Source: Pseudomonadota bacterium | GTDB lineage: Bacteria; Pseudomonadota; Alphaproteobacteria; Rhizobiales; Pleomorphomonadaceae | Length of the DNA stretch: 40,834 nt | Assembly: GCA_018262575.1 (NCBI GenBank) | Contig: JAGSYU010000040.1 | Span: 1-40,834, forward strand | Reading direction: 5' to 3' | Shown here: positions 1 to 8,901 of the stretch, in pieces | Numbering within the stretch: position 1 is the stretch's first letter | How the letters are laid out: every line of letters starts with the position of its first letter | Translations under genes and position numbers: made by a program | Notes under the pieces: model-generated | The model's input: only the letters and a program-made list of their open reading frames with translations | Database searches by the model: none | What the model was told of the DNA's origin: nothing

Positions 1-540
1 ATCCGGCGAAAGGCGCCCCCTCGCGCGGCAGCGTTCTACGAGGACCTGATGCGCGCCGCGCGGCAGCCGGTGTTCTATGCTGAGCTCGGCGTTGCCGACA
101 GCGTTGAGGGCCGGTTCGAGATGCTGATGCTGCATGTCGGTCTCGCCGTCCATCGCCTGTCCCAGGACGTCACAGGCCGGGAGATGGCGCGCGATCTCAG
201 CGAGCTGTTCATCGAAGACATGGAACGGTCGCTGCGCGAGATCGGTTACGACGACAGCGGCCTCAAGCGCCGCCTCAAGAAGGTGGCCGGCGCCTTTTAT
301 GGCCGGATGGAAGCGATGGCGACGGCGCTCGCTTCCGATCAGCCGCAGGCGCTTGTCGACACGCTCATCCGCAACGTCCATGGCGGCACGGCCGACTCGC
401 GACACGCTGCCCGCCTTGCCGGCTACGTTCGCGACTTGGCGGGGCGCCTTGCCGACATGCCGGTCGCCGAGCTCGCCGCCGGGGCCTTGCCTGTCGGTCC
501 ACTTTTTCTCATCCCTGCCGATCCGGATCTCACGCCATGA
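1..540 (+). CDS. Ubiquinol-cytochrome c chaperone family protein (5' partial)
   Basis: The reading frame is open from the first base, so the start lies upstream of the window. The visible 179 residues include the family hallmark region ARQPVFYAELGV followed by GRFEMLMLHVGL, as in CBP3-type chaperones that help assemble the cytochrome bc1 complex in mitochondria and alphaproteobacteria. The protein is expected to be cytoplasmic or peripherally membrane-bound; no transmembrane segment is seen. Its stop overlaps the ATG of the next gene (ATGA), so the two are translationally coupled, which is the usual arrangement with the YceD/DUF177 gene in Hyphomicrobiales. An in-frame ATG at 49 exists, but the alignable family sequence continues upstream of it, so it is not taken as the start. 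Confidence 0.85.
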   Translation: MRRKAPPRAAAFYEDLMRAARQPVFYAELGVADSVEGRFEMLMLHVGLAVHRLSQDVTGREMARDLSELFIEDMERSLREIGYDDSGLKRRLKKVAGAFYGRMEAMATALASDQPQALVDTLIRNVHGGTADSRHAARLAGYVRDLAGRLADMPVAELAAGALPVGPLFLIPADPDLTP

Positions 541-1079
541 CCGCCAAAGCCCATATCCCCCTTTCCCGCCCCTTCGCCTGGAACCGTGTACAGCCGCGTG
601 GAACGCCCGTCGCTTTCACGGCCAGTCCCTCCGAATGTGAGGCGATGGCCGAGGCGCTCGGCATTCTCAAGGTGGCCAGCGCTTCGGCCGAGTTCGTGGT
701 GTCACCGTTCCGCAAGACCGGTTTCAAGGTGACGGGCGAGGTCTGGGCGGAGGTCGAACAGGCCTGCGTCGTCACTCTCGAGCCGGTGCCCGAGAGCATT
801 CACGAGATGATCGACCTGCGCTTCCTGCCGGAAAGCGAGATTGAACCGGTCGACGACGAGATCGAGGTCGCTGTTGACGCCGAGGATCCGCCGGAGCCGA
901 TTCTCGGCACCACCGTCGACCTCGGTGTGCTGACCACCGAGTTCGTCGCGGTTGGCCTTGACCCCTATCCGCGGGCGCCGGGCGCTGAATTCACGCCGTT
1001 CATCGAAGACGATGGCAGTGAGGACGAGGCGCAGTCGCCGTTCGCCAGCCTCTCTTCGCTGAAAGACAAGCGTCCCTGA
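537..1079 (+). CDS. YceD/DUF177 family protein (23S rRNA accumulation)
   Basis: A 180-residue acidic protein of the DUF177 (YceD) family. Members are needed for normal accumulation of 23S rRNA and, in many bacteria, lie beside rpmF or the plsX-fabH genes. The N-terminal half carries the family pattern with [11 protein letters not shown] near the start, and the C-terminal part contains the conserved [18 protein letters not shown] stretch around residues 128-145. The canonical zinc-binding cysteines of some family members are not evident, as is common in the alphaproteobacterial branch. The start overlaps the preceding stop by four bases, and plsX follows after about 120 nt. Function is assigned from family and context; the biochemical role remains poorly defined. 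Confidence 0.8.
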   Translation: MTAKAHIPLSRPFAWNRVQPRGTPVAFTASPSECEAMAEALGILKVASASAEFVVSPFRKTGFKVTGEVWAEVEQACVVTLEPVPESIHEMIDLRFLPESEIEPVDDEIEVAVDAEDPPEPILGTTVDLGVLTTEFVAVGLDPYPRAPGAEFTPFIEDDGSEDEAQSPFASLSSLKDKRP

Positions 1080-1197
1080 CGGCCGTTGCCGCGCCGCTTC
1101 CGCGGTGGCCGGCGCGCTTTTGGGTATTGTTTCCTGGGGGGGAACGGTTATCTTCCCGCCCGATCAATGGCGGCGGTCGCCGCGTATCCGAGGATTC

Positions 1198-2262
1198 ATG
1201 GCCGAGCCACTCATCATATCTATCGACGTCATGGGCGGCGATTTTGGACCATCGGTGACGCTTGCCGGCGCCGACCTCGAGCTGACGCGGCGCCCCGATC
1301 TTCGTTATGAACTGTTCGGCGACGAGGCGGTGGTGCTGCCGGTGCTGGAGCAGTATCCGAGGGTCAAGGCTGTCTCCCGCTTCCATCATTGCGAAGTCAC
1401 CGTCGCCATGGACGAAAAGCCATCGAGCGCGCTGCGCCACGGCCGCTGGAAGTCGTCCATGTGGCGCGCGATCGAGGCCGTGAAGAAGGGCGAGGCGCAT
1501 TTCGCCGTTTCCGCCGGCAACACCGGCGCGCTGATGGCCATGTCGAAGGTTTGCCTTCGGATGATGGCCAACATCGAGCGGCCGGCGCTGGCGGCACTGT
1601 GGCCGAACGTCAAGTCGGAATCGATCGTCCTCGATGTCGGCGCCTCGATCGGCGCCGACGCCCAGCAACTGATCGGCTTTGCCGTGATGGGCGCCGCGAT
1701 GGCCCGGGCGCTTTTTCACACCGAAGTCGCCTCGGTGGGGCTGCTCAACGTCGGCGTCGAAGAGGTCAAGGGCAACGAGGAGGTGCGGGCGGCCGGCCAG
1801 ATCCTCAAGGAAACGGCGCTGGCTAATCTGAACTATGCGGGATTCGTCGAGGGGGACGATATCGGCCGCGGTCGGGTGGACGTCATCGTGACGGAAGGAT
1901 TCACCGGCAACATCGCCCTCAAGACCGCCGAAGGCACGGCCAAGCAGCTGTTGGGCTATCTGCGTACGGCACTCGGCCGCACCTGGATGACACGCCTCGG
2001 CTATTTCCTGGCGCGCGGCGCCTTCCAGGGGCTCAGGGAGAAGATGGACCCGCGCAAGTACAATGGCGGCGTCTTCCTCGGCCTCAACGGCATCGTCATC
2101 AAGAGCCACGGCGGCACCGACGCCTTTGGCTTCGCGGCCGCTCTCGATCTTGGCTACGACATGGCGCGCAACGGCCTGATGAGCAAGATCGAGACTGACC
2201 TCGCCCATTATTACCGGGAGCAGGCGGCGAGCAGTCTTGCCGCCGGCGAGAAAGGAAACTGA
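1198..2262 (+). CDS. plsX: Phosphate acyltransferase PlsX
   Basis: PlsX converts acyl-ACP and phosphate into acyl-phosphate, the acyl donor for PlsY in phospholipid synthesis. The 354-residue product begins [18 protein letters not shown], the signature N-terminus of the family, and carries [10 protein letters not shown] around residues 100-110 and [16 protein letters not shown] in the C-terminal half. The ATG at 1198 is preferred over an in-frame upstream ATG at 1105, because the family motif begins right after it and a GAGG ribosome-binding site lies about 6 nt upstream. The gene is followed two bases later by fabH, the standard lipid-synthesis pairing; both are probably on one transcript with the YceD gene. 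Peripheral membrane location is expected from the family. Confidence 0.96.
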   Translation: MAEPLIISIDVMGGDFGPSVTLAGADLELTRRPDLRYELFGDEAVVLPVLEQYPRVKAVSRFHHCEVTVAMDEKPSSALRHGRWKSSMWRAIEAVKKGEAHFAVSAGNTGALMAMSKVCLRMMANIERPALAALWPNVKSESIVLDVGASIGADAQQLIGFAVMGAAMARALFHTEVASVGLLNVGVEEVKGNEEVRAAGQILKETALANLNYAGFVEGDDIGRGRVDVIVTEGFTGNIALKTAEGTAKQLLGYLRTALGRTWMTRLGYFLARGAFQGLREKMDPRKYNGGVFLGLNGIVIKSHGGTDAFGFAAALDLGYDMARNGLMSKIETDLAHYYREQAASSLAAGEKGN

Positions 2263-2264
2263 GT

Positions 2265-3236
2265 GTGATCCGAAGCGTCATTCTGGGAACGGGAAGCTAC
2301 CTGCCCGCCAAGGTCCTGACCAACAAAGACCTTGCCGAGCGGGTCGACACTTCAGATGAATGGATTGTTCAGCGTACCGGCATCCGCCAGCGCCATGTTG
2401 CTGCCGACGGCGAGCTGACATCCGACCTCGCTTCCGCCGCCGCCGCCAACGCGTTGGCGGCGGCTGGTGTCAACGCCGACGAGATCGACCTGGTGCTGCT
2501 CGCGACGGCGACACCCGATCGCACCTTCCCATCGTCTGCCGTCGAGGTCCAGCGCAAACTCGGCATCAGCCATGGCTTTGCCTTCGACCTGCAAGCGGTG
2601 TGCTCCGGCTTTCTCTACGCGCTCACCGTTGCCGACAGTCTGATACGCACGGGCATGGCCCGCAAGGCCCTGGTAATCGGTGCCGACACCTTTTCGCGCC
2701 TCCTTGACTGGAACGATCGCACCACGTGCGTGCTGTTCGGCGACGGGGCCGGCGCAGTGGTCCTCGCTGCGGAAGAGGGCAAGGGGACGACTGATGACCG
2801 CGGGTTGCTTGCCGCCAGTCTCAGGGCCGATGGCCGCCACGTTGACAAGCTGTGCACCGATGGCGGTCCGTCGATGACCGGGACCGCGGGCCATGTCCGC
2901 ATGCACGGCCAGGAAGTCTTCAAGTTCGCTGTCGGTGGCGTCGGTGACGTCATCAAGTCGGTGTTCGGGGCGACCGGATTCGACGGCGCCAGCATCGACT
3001 GGTTCATTCCCCATCAGGCCAACCGCCGCATTATCGAAGGTTCGGCGAAGAAGCTCGGCATCCCCTTGGAAAAGGTGATCATCACCGTCGAAGGACACGC
3101 CAACACCTCGGCGGCGACCATTCCGCTTGCGCTCGATTTCGCCGTGCGCTCGGGGAAGGTCAAGCGCGGTGAGGTGGTGCTGTTCGAGGCGGTCGGCGGC
3201 GGCCTTACCTGGGGGGCTGCCATCCTCCGTTGGTAG
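2265..3236 (+). CDS. fabH: Beta-ketoacyl-ACP synthase III (FabH)
   Basis: FabH condenses acetyl-CoA with malonyl-ACP to begin type II fatty acid synthesis. The 323-residue protein shows the thiolase-fold catalytic triad: Cys113 in AVCSGF, the His in IPHQANRRI and the Asn in GHANTSAA. The N-terminus ([15 protein letters not shown], then [15 protein letters not shown]) and the C-terminal VGGGLTWGA are typical, and the length is normal. Translation starts at a GTG immediately after the plsX stop, with AAAGGA about 9 nt upstream, so coupling to plsX is likely. No strong terminator was recognised directly after it; the next gene, ihfA, has its own promoter candidate. Confidence 0.97.
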   Translation: MIRSVILGTGSYLPAKVLTNKDLAERVDTSDEWIVQRTGIRQRHVAADGELTSDLASAAAANALAAAGVNADEIDLVLLATATPDRTFPSSAVEVQRKLGISHGFAFDLQAVCSGFLYALTVADSLIRTGMARKALVIGADTFSRLLDWNDRTTCVLFGDGAGAVVLAAEEGKGTTDDRGLLAASLRADGRHVDKLCTDGGPSMTGTAGHVRMHGQEVFKFAVGGVGDVIKSVFGATGFDGASIDWFIPHQANRRIIEGSAKKLGIPLEKVIITVEGHANTSAATIPLALDFAVRSGKVKRGEVVLFEAVGGGLTWGAAILRW

Positions 3237-3284
3237 CATGGCTCGGTTTTTTGTTTGTTTGGAACGACTTGCGCGAGAAATGGA

Positions 3285-3313
3285 TTGACCGCATCCGTAT
3301 CTGGCACTACGTT
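3285..3313 (+). promoter_or_regulatory. Candidate sigma-70 promoter for ihfA
   Basis: TTGACC (3285-3290) and TACGTT (3308-3313) are separated by 17 nt, a good housekeeping-sigma arrangement, about 75 nt upstream of the ihfA start. It lies in the 151-nt gap after fabH. Seen by eye only. Confidence 0.5.
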
Positions 3314-3387
3314 CATCGCCTGTGTCTTTGGATCTCGACCGTCGGCCGGGTCCACGGTCGACTGGAACAACGGGGAGCTTGTGATCC

Positions 3388-3708
3388 ATGGGGGGCAAAA
3401 CTGTAACCCGCGCCGATCTTTGCGAGGCCGTGTACCAGAAGGTTGGTCTGTCGAGGAGCGAGTCAGCCGAACTCGTTGAATCGGTGCTCCGCGAGATCGC
3501 CGATTGCCTGGTAACGGGCGAGACCGTGAAGCTCTCGTCTTTCGGTACGTTCTCGGTGCGCTCGAAGACCGAGCGGATTGGTCGCAATCCCAAAACCGGC
3601 GAGGAAGTTCCGATTCTTCCCCGGCGCGTTTTGGTGTTCAAGCCCAGCAACGTGCTGAAGACGGAGATCAACGGCGGCGACGCGTCGTCCGTCGAGGCCG
3701 ACGATTAA
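3388..3708 (+). CDS. ihfA: Integration host factor subunit alpha
   Basis: A 106-residue DNA-bending protein of the HU/IHF family. It has the N-terminal helical dimerisation region ([20 protein letters not shown]), the [10 protein letters not shown] strand, and the beta-arm signature [14 protein letters not shown] ending in the Pro-containing tip, as in IHF alpha rather than HU. A short acidic tail (SSVEADD) follows. IHF alpha pairs with IHF beta (himD), which is not in this window, to shape promoters and recombination or replication complexes. The ATG at 3388 has GGGGAG about 11 nt upstream. Location after plsX-fabH and before a MerR-type gene is the common rhizobial order. Confidence 0.95.
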   Translation: MGGKTVTRADLCEAVYQKVGLSRSESAELVESVLREIADCLVTGETVKLSSFGTFSVRSKTERIGRNPKTGEEVPILPRRVLVFKPSNVLKTEINGGDASSVEADD

Positions 3709-3717
3709 ACGATGGCC

Positions 3718-3736
3718 GGCGGACCATTGGTCCGCC
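3718..3736 (+). terminator. Hairpin after ihfA
   Basis: GGCGGACC and GGTCCGCC pair across an ATT loop, nine bases after the ihfA stop. There is no U-run directly after it, so it may protect the 3' end or act together with the second hairpin at 3768-3808. Confidence 0.5.
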
Positions 3737-3767
3737 AGAAATTCCATGCAAATACAATTTGCTAGCC

Positions 3768-3808
3768 CCCGATCTTCGCGTTGATGCGAGATCGGGCTTG
3801 GCATTTTT
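3768..3808 (+). terminator. Intrinsic terminator-like hairpin after ihfA
   Basis: CCCGATCTTCGC pairs with GCGAGATCGGG (one bulge) around a GTTGAT loop and is followed by CTTGGCATTTTT. It probably ends the plsX-fabH-ihfA transcript. The tail overlaps the -35 element of the next promoter. Confidence 0.6.
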
Positions 3809-3827
3809 GAGGCGTCGCTTCTATAGT
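3798..3827 (+). promoter_or_regulatory. Candidate promoter for the MerR-type gene
   Basis: TTGGCA (3798-3803) and TATAGT (3822-3827) are 18 nt apart and sit 60 nt upstream of the GTG start at 3888. The match to the sigma-70 consensus is good. Confidence 0.6.
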
Positions 3828-3887
3828 AGGGGCGCTTTGCGAGTCCGGTCTTTGAGGACCAAGTAGCGTATCAAGTCGAGCGGCGGC

Positions 3888-4538
3888 GTGGAAAAGGCAA
3901 CGGACGCTTTCAGGACGATCAGCGAGGTTGCGGAGGATCTTGATCTTCCGCAGCATGTGTTGCGTTTCTGGGAGACCAAGTTCAGCCAGATCCGGCCGAT
4001 GAAGCGCGGTGGCGGTCGCCGTTACTATCGTCCCGACGACGTGGAACTGCTGCGCGGCATCCAATATCTTCTTTACGGTGAAGGCTACACCATCAAGGGC
4101 GTCCAGCGCATCCTCAAGGAGCAGGGCGCCCGCTTCGTGATGGAGGTCTGGCGGCATCCCGGCGAGCCGATTCCGACGGCTCCGGGCGGCGATGCGGCGG
4201 AAGAGACCGAGTCCGAGACGTTTGAAGACACGGTCGAGGCTGACGAGCCGGAAGCGGAGATCGCTCCGCCGCCGATGCGGGCCGCGCCGCGCGCCGAGCC
4301 CCGGATGGAGTCGCCGCCCGTCCGCGCGCCGGAGGCCGAGGAGCCGTTGCCGGCCGGCATCCTGCCGGAGGAAAGCGCCAGTCGCGGCGGCTTCCGCTTC
4401 ATGGAGCGTTTCCGCGCCCCGGCCGAGCATTCGGCGACGACCGGCACGGGCGGACTGTCGCGCGAGGACATTCGGCGCCTGCAGTCGACGCTGTTTGAAC
4501 TGCTGGAATGCAAGCGCCTTCTGGACCAGACGCGCTGA
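3888..4538 (+). CDS. MerR family transcriptional regulator
   Basis: A 216-residue protein with an N-terminal MerR winged-helix DNA-binding domain (residues about 10-80: [20 protein letters not shown], then [20 protein letters not shown]). The C-terminal part is long, acidic and Pro/Ala/Glu-rich and probably unstructured, with a short conserved end ([22 protein letters not shown]) that looks like a dimerisation helix. No effector-binding cysteines are present, so it does not look like a metal sensor. The GTG start has a GAGCGG ribosome-binding site. This gene follows ihfA in most Hyphomicrobiales and is conserved, but its targets are not known to me. Confidence 0.88.
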   Translation: MEKATDAFRTISEVAEDLDLPQHVLRFWETKFSQIRPMKRGGGRRYYRPDDVELLRGIQYLLYGEGYTIKGVQRILKEQGARFVMEVWRHPGEPIPTAPGGDAAEETESETFEDTVEADEPEAEIAPPPMRAAPRAEPRMESPPVRAPEAEEPLPAGILPEESASRGGFRFMERFRAPAEHSATTGTGGLSREDIRRLQSTLFELLECKRLLDQTR

Positions 4539-4574
4539 GACCGGCCTGTCGCGGTGGGGAGGCGAAATTAGCAC

Positions 4575-4603
4575 TTGTCCCGCCGGATCGAACCGGCTAA
4601 ATC
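4575..4603 (+). promoter_or_regulatory. Candidate promoter for tRNA-Pro
   Basis: TTGTCC (4575-4580) and TAAATC (4598-4603) are separated by 17 nt, about 38 nt upstream of the tRNA. The GGCTAAATC context fits alphaproteobacterial -10 elements. Confidence 0.5.
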
Positions 4604-4640
4604 CCTCCCGTCCGGCGCGTGGCGTTGGACGACAATGGAA

Positions 4641-4718
4641 CGGGCAGTAGCGCAGCCTGGTTAGCGCACGTGTCTGGGGGACACGGGGTCGGAGGTTCAA
4701 ATCCTCTCTGCCCGACCA
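4641..4718 (+). tRNA. tRNA-Pro (anticodon GGG), CCA encoded
   Basis: A full cloverleaf can be drawn: acceptor CGGGCAG/CTGCCCG, D-arm GCGC/GCGC around AGCCTGGTTA, anticodon stem CGTGT/ACACG with loop CTGGGGG (anticodon GGG), T-arm GGAGG/CCTCT with TTCAAAT, discriminator A and an encoded CCA. Length is 78 nt. It decodes CCC/CCU proline codons. The 3' flank shows no integrase or duplicated tRNA end, so no integration at this tRNA is apparent. Confidence 0.95.
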
Positions 4719-4825
4719 TTTCTTTCCCCCACGAGCCACCGGTGATTTTCGGGTGCTGCCGCATCGTTTGCGGCGGTCGACAGCCGTGAAGATGGCTCGT
4801 ATGGGGCTGGTGGAGCGCGAGCTGC

Positions 4826-4841
4826 CGTGTCGGCCGACACG
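4826..4841. repeat. 16-bp perfect palindrome
   Basis: CGTGTCGGCCGACACG is self-complementary over all 16 bases with no loop. That suits a dimeric protein-binding site more than an RNA terminator. No T-run follows on either strand. Confidence 0.6.
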
Positions 4842-4900
4842 CCCCCCAAAAACTCTCTCCTGATTGCATGCCGTGACTGGCGATGCTGGGTCCACTCAAG

Positions 4901-4927
4901 GAGCCCTGAGCCCTGAGCCCTGAGCCC
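4901..4927 (+). repeat. Heptamer tandem repeat (GAGCCCT x3.9)
   Basis: GAGCCCT is repeated three times exactly, and the fourth copy is cut after six bases. It lies in non-coding DNA and could vary in copy number by slippage. Confidence 0.9.
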
Positions 4928-4998
4928 GGATCGGTGCGGACGGGCCATCCTCAGGCCGTCCGATCCCGTCAAACCTGACGAGCGGGTTACTACGTATC

Positions 4999-5015
4999 TT
5001 CCAAACCGGTTCGAA
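4999..5015. promoter_or_regulatory. LacI-type operator O1
   Basis: TTCCAAACCGGTTCGAA with the self-complementary core AACCGGTT. An identical 17-mer occurs at 5110-5126, centred 111 bp away. LacI-family repressors recognise even palindromes with a central CG, and the adjacent gene encodes such a repressor. Confidence 0.75.
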
Positions 5016-5074
5016 TTTATTTATTTCTACATTCAAATTAATCCGCATGGATGTGAGGCGTGACTGCCATTTCG

Positions 5075-5105
5075 TTGGAAAGACATGGTGGTCCCGCTCT
5101 AGATT
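5075..5105 (+). promoter_or_regulatory. Candidate promoter of the lacI-pts locus
   Basis: TTGGAA (5075-5080) and TAGATT (5100-5105) are 19 nt apart. The downstream operator O2 starts five bases after the -10, so a bound repressor would cover the transcription start. Confidence 0.4.
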
Positions 5106-5109
5106 AGAT

Positions 5110-5126
5110 TTCCAAACCGGTTCGAA
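5110..5126. promoter_or_regulatory. LacI-type operator O2
   Basis: Second exact copy of TTCCAAACCGGTTCGAA, overlapping the expected transcription start of the LacI gene and 51 nt before its start codon. The position suggests autorepression. Confidence 0.75.
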
Positions 5127-5177
5127 ACCCTGTCTCTGCAGGGCAAATTGTCCGGCCGTGGTTTCGGAGGGCCATCG

Positions 5178-6197
5178 GTGAATCTGAGAGAGCTAGCGCA
5201 GCACCTGGGATTGTCCAAGACGACCGTCAGCCGGGCTCTCAATGGCTTCTCCGAGGTCAACGAGGAGACGCGCCTGCGTGTGCTCGAGGCGGCACGGCGC
5301 TTCAACTACACACCCAACGTCAGCGCCAAGCGCCTTGCCACCGGCGAATCAGGTGCGTTTGGCGTGGTTCTGCCGGGCGCCTCCGCGGAAATGGCCGATC
5401 CGGTGTTCGGCGAATTCCTGGCCGGGCTTGCCGATGGGGCCGGGCGCTGTGGCCGCGATCTCTACGTCAACGCCACGTTCGACGGCGAAGAAGCTGGCTA
5501 TCTCCGGCTGGCCCGCGCCAAGGCGGTCGATGTGATGATCCTTGCCAATCTCAAGGTCGAGGATCTCCGCATCCGCCTGCTGTCGCATCTCGGCCTGCAG
5601 ACAGTCACCTGCGGCCGCACCGCCGGTTCGCTGGTTTATCCGCACCTCGACATCGATCATGAAGACGGCGTGCGCCGGGCCGTCGATCTGCTGGCCGGCC
5701 TCGGTCACAGGGCGATCGCTCTCGTCAGCGGTCCCGCCGACCTTTCGGCTTCCGAGCAACGTCTGGTCGGCTGGCATGGCGCGCTTGGTCGCCATGGGCT
5801 CGCGTCCGAAGCCGGGCTTGTCGCGGCTGGTCCTGCCACCGAGGGCCACGGTTATCGCGCCACGCGAGCGCTGCTGGCCTCGCCGACGCCGCCCACCGCC
5901 TTCGTCTGCGCGTCCATGTTCCTTGCTTCCGGCTGTTGCCGGGCGATTGCGGACTGCGGCCTCAGGGTTGGCAGCGACGTTTCGGTCATCGCTCATGACG
6001 ACGGTCTTGCGACCGTGAGGCCGGAGGCCTTCGAGCCGGCGCTCACCACCACCTTTTCGTCGATCCGCGCTGCTGGCGTCCGGATCGGTGAACTTGCCGC
6101 CGGTCTGGTCGAGGGTGCCGATCCGGCCGCCCTTTCCGAGGTCTGGGCGGTCGACCTGATCTTTCGCGACAGTGCCCAGGCACCGCCGCGACGATGA
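5178..6197 (+). CDS. LacI family transcriptional repressor of the PTS locus
   Basis: A 339-residue regulator. Residues 1-55 form the LacI helix-turn-helix and hinge (MNLRELAQHLGLSKTTVSRA, then PNVSAKRLATG); the rest is a periplasmic-binding-protein-like effector and dimerisation domain. GTG at 5178 is chosen because GGAGGG lies 6 nt upstream and the HTH begins at once; a TTG start at 5148 would add ten unrelated residues. Two identical operator-like palindromes lie just upstream, so autoregulation is likely. The fused PTS energy-coupling protein and a PtsG-like permease follow, separated by a 108-nt gap, so this is probably a sugar-responsive repressor of sugar uptake. The effector cannot be read from sequence. 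C-terminal residues (AQAPPRR) end shortly after the last helix, giving a normal family length. Confidence 0.9.
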   Translation: MNLRELAQHLGLSKTTVSRALNGFSEVNEETRLRVLEAARRFNYTPNVSAKRLATGESGAFGVVLPGASAEMADPVFGEFLAGLADGAGRCGRDLYVNATFDGEEAGYLRLARAKAVDVMILANLKVEDLRIRLLSHLGLQTVTCGRTAGSLVYPHLDIDHEDGVRRAVDLLAGLGHRAIALVSGPADLSASEQRLVGWHGALGRHGLASEAGLVAAGPATEGHGYRATRALLASPTPPTAFVCASMFLASGCCRAIADCGLRVGSDVSVIAHDDGLATVRPEAFEPALTTTFSSIRAAGVRIGELAAGLVEGADPAALSEVWAVDLIFRDSAQAPPRR

Positions 6198-6255
6198 TCG
6201 GCTGGACCCTTCGTCGGCGGGAGCCGAACGGCATGCATAGGAGTTGAAGTAGACG

Positions 6256-6267
6256 GGCGATATCGCC
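6256..6267. repeat. 12-bp palindrome between the LacI gene and ptsP
   Basis: GGCGATATCGCC is perfectly self-complementary and lies 38 nt before the ptsP start. It does not match the AACCGGTT operators, so it is not assigned to the LacI protein. Role unknown. Confidence 0.4.
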
Positions 6268-6305
6268 GCTTGATGGAGACACCCCGGATCTGACGGAGTT
6301 TTGAC

Positions 6306-8882
6306 GTGGTTGATCATCTGAAAGACGCGTCCGGCGGCGGCAAGCCGCTCGGCGCGAAGGATAAACTTTGCCTGCACGCGCCCATCGGTGGTTGGCTCGT
6401 TTCCATCGCCGACGTTCCCGATCCGGTGTTCAGCGGCCGGATTCTCGGCGATGGCTTTGCCATCGATCCGACGGACGCAACGCTACGGGCGCCTTTTGCC
6501 GGCGTCGTCACCTCGGTCCATCGCGCCCATCATGCCGTGACGCTGCGGGCAGAGGACGGTGCCGAGGTTCTGATGCACATCGGCCTCGACACCGTGGCGC
6601 TCAAGGGCGACGGCTTCACCCCCCATGTCGCGGAAGGCGACCGGGTCAAGACCGGCGATCCGCTGATCAGCTTCGACATGGATGTCATCTCGCAACTGGT
6701 GCGCAGTCTGGTGGTTCCGGTGGTGCTGACCAACGGCGAACGTTTCACGCTCACCGTTCCCGCCGTCGGCCGTGAGATCGCGGCGGGTGACGAGGTGGCT
6801 TCCATCGCCTCGCTGGGCGAGGTGGCACCGTCTCAGGCCGGGACGTCGGCCGGCGAGGCCGTCATTTTCAAGGCGCGCGTTGCCGATCCACATGGCATCC
6901 ACGCCCGCCCGGCCGGTCTCATTGCCGAGGCTGCCAAGTCCGGCGCGGCCGAGGTGGTCATCCGCCTTGGCGATCGCACGGCCAGCGCCGCCAGCCCGGT
7001 GGGGCTGATGCTGCTCGGCGCCCAACATAACGACGAACTGACCATCGAAGCCAAAGGCGCCGACGGTGCCGAGGTGGCCAACCGAATCGCCCTGCTGCTG
7101 GGCGGCCCGGAGGAGGCGGCTCCTGCCGCTCCTCTCGCGACACCGGAGGCGATTGTGTCGCCGGCCACCGAAGCGCCCGCGCTTTGGGGCCTGGGCGTTG
7201 CCCAGACTATCGAGGGGACGACGGCCTCGCCGGGGCTCGCCGTCGGTGTCTCGGTGCGGATTACCTCTGAAGACTTCGAGATTTCCGAAAGTGGCGCTGA
7301 CGTCGAGCAGGAAATAAAGGAGCTGCGCGCCGCTCTCCAGACCGCTGCTGCCGACATCAGCACCAAGATTGCCGCCAGCAAGGGGCAGCAGGCCGAAATT
7401 CTCGCCGCCCACCGCTCCTTCGTCGAGGACCCGGATCTGCGCGACGCCGCCTGGACGCTGATCCGCGACGGCAAGAGCGCCGCTTTCGCCTGGAAGACGG
7501 CCATCGATCGTCAGGTTGCCGCGCTGCGCAAACTCGGCAATCCCGTGCTGGCCGAGCGCGCCTCCGATCTCGAGGACGTTCGCCACCGCGTTCTGGCCAT
7601 TCTGCTCGGTGTGTCCGGTTCGGCAACGGCGCTCCCCGAATACGCGATCATCTTCGCTGCCGACCTCTTGCCATCGCAATTCGCCGATCTCGATGTCAAG
7701 AAGGTCGCCGGCATCGTGCTGGCCCACGCCGGACCGACGGCGCATGTGTCGATCCTCGCGGCGTCGAAGGGCATTCCGGCCGTTGTCGCCGCTGGCGTCG
7801 GCGTGTTGTGCGTGCCCGATGGGCAGCCGGTGGTCCTTGACGCCGACCGGGCGACGGTGCGGATCAATCCGCCGGCCGGCGAGATGACCGACATCCGCGC
7901 CGCCGTGGTCCGCCGCCGCGAGCGCTTTGCCGCCAGCCACGCTGCTGCCCAGGCCGAATGCCGCATGGCCGATGGCAATCGGATCGAGGTGGTGGCCAAC
8001 CTTGGCAGCCCGGCCGATGTCGCGGTGGCGCTTGAGAGCGGTGCCGAGGGCTGTGGCTTGATGCGGTCGGAGTTCCTGTTCCTCAACCGCACGACGGCAC
8101 CGAGCGAAGATGAGCAATACGCCCAATATCAGGCCATCGCCGACGGTCTGAAGGGGCGGCCGCTGATTATCCGCACCCTTGACGCCGGTGCCGACAAGGA
8201 CGTGCCCTACGCCAACCTGCCGAAGGAGGAAAACCCTGCTCTCGGCCTGCGCGGTGTCCGCATGAGCCTGTGGCAGCCGGAGCTGCTCAGGACGCAGATC
8301 CGTGCCCTCCTGCGGGTGAAGCCTTACGGCCAGAGCAAGATTCTGCTGCCGATGATCGCCACGCTTGCCGACCTTCGGGACGTGCGCAAGGTGATTGACG
8401 CGGAGATGACCGCGCTGGGACGCACGGTGCCGATCGAGGTCGGCATCATGGTCGAGGTTCCCTCGGCGGCGCTGATCTCGAAGACGCTGGCGGCCGAAGC
8501 CGACTTCCTGTCGGTGGGCACCAACGATCTGGCGCAATACACGCTGGCCATCGACCGGGTGAACCCCCGCCTCGCCAAGCAGCTCGATCCCTTCCATCCG
8601 GCGGTGCTGCGGCTGATCCAGCTCACGGTCGAGGGGGCGAAGGCGCATGACCGCTGGGTCGGGGTCTGCGGCTCGCTGGCCTCCTTCCCGCTGGCCGCGC
8701 CGGTGCTGATCGGCCTTGGCGTTACCGAACTGTCGGCGACCGCCGGCTCCATCGCCGAGATCAAGGCGATGGTGCGAACGCTCGACATGAACAAGTGCAA
8801 GGCGGTCGCCGAAGCGGCGCTCGCCCTCGAATCCGGCGAGGCGGTGCGCCGAATGCTCGCCCAAGCCTGGCCCGACGCTTAA
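6306..8882 (+). CDS. ptsP: PTS multiphosphoryl transfer protein (EIIA-Glc / HPr / EI fusion)
   Basis: An 858-residue fusion carrying three soluble PTS components in order. The EIIA-Glc-type domain spans residues about 20-165, with phosphorylatable His91 in [10 protein letters not shown]. The HPr domain spans about 180-265, with His199 in [10 protein letters not shown]. Enzyme I spans about 295-850: His480 in [18 protein letters not shown] is the phospho-histidine, and Cys788 in [11 protein letters not shown] lies in the PEP-binding barrel. Phosphate would pass from PEP to EI, HPr and EIIA within one cytoplasmic protein and then to the IIB domain of the adjacent permease. GTG start with GGAG 7 nt upstream. 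It lies 19 nt before ptsG. This is distinct from the nitrogen-PTS EI (PtsP with a GAF domain) of rhizobia, since no GAF domain is seen. Confidence 0.95.
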   Translation: MVDHLKDASGGGKPLGAKDKLCLHAPIGGWLVSIADVPDPVFSGRILGDGFAIDPTDATLRAPFAGVVTSVHRAHHAVTLRAEDGAEVLMHIGLDTVALKGDGFTPHVAEGDRVKTGDPLISFDMDVISQLVRSLVVPVVLTNGERFTLTVPAVGREIAAGDEVASIASLGEVAPSQAGTSAGEAVIFKARVADPHGIHARPAGLIAEAAKSGAAEVVIRLGDRTASAASPVGLMLLGAQHNDELTIEAKGADGAEVANRIALLLGGPEEAAPAAPLATPEAIVSPATEAPALWGLGVAQTIEGTTASPGLAVGVSVRITSEDFEISESGADVEQEIKELRAALQTAAADISTKIAASKGQQAEILAAHRSFVEDPDLRDAAWTLIRDGKSAAFAWKTAIDRQVAALRKLGNPVLAERASDLEDVRHRVLAILLGVSGSATALPEYAIIFAADLLPSQFADLDVKKVAGIVLAHAGPTAHVSILAASKGIPAVVAAGVGVLCVPDGQPVVLDADRATVRINPPAGEMTDIRAAVVRRRERFAASHAAAQAECRMADGNRIEVVANLGSPADVAVALESGAEGCGLMRSEFLFLNRTTAPSEDEQYAQYQAIADGLKGRPLIIRTLDAGADKDVPYANLPKEENPALGLRGVRMSLWQPELLRTQIRALLRVKPYGQSKILLPMIATLADLRDVRKVIDAEMTALGRTVPIEVGIMVEVPSAALISKTLAAEADFLSVGTNDLAQYTLAIDRVNPRLAKQLDPFHPAVLRLIQLTVEGAKAHDRWVGVCGSLASFPLAAPVLIGLGVTELSATAGSIAEIKAMVRTLDMNKCKAVAEAALALESGEAVRRMLAQAWPDA

Positions 8883-8901
8883 GTCTCAGAGGTATCCAAT
8901 C

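Larger units (their letters stand above)
4719..5177. other. 459-nt gap between tRNA-Pro and the LacI gene
   Basis: No coding region is convincing here. The stretch contains a small hairpin (GCCGCA/TGCGGC near 4755), a 16-bp perfect palindrome at 4826-4841, a heptamer tandem repeat at 4901-4927, two identical LacI-type operators and an AT-rich promoter zone from about 5000. Minus-strand open frames crossing it share no recognisable protein features. Confidence 0.6.

Noticed and set aside
1105-1197. A longer PlsX starting at the ATG at 1105
   Set aside because: The extra 31 residues do not resemble the family N-terminus, and the ATG at 1198 has the better ribosome-binding site.
4719-5000. Integrated element or att site at tRNA-Pro
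   Set aside because: The tRNA 3' end is not duplicated nearby, and no integrase or phage-like gene follows.
6483-8864. A 793-codon open frame on the minus strand opposite the PTS fusion gene
   Set aside because: It is complementary to a well-supported gene and reads as Arg/Gly/His-rich low-complexity protein with no motif. Long antisense frames are expected at this GC content.
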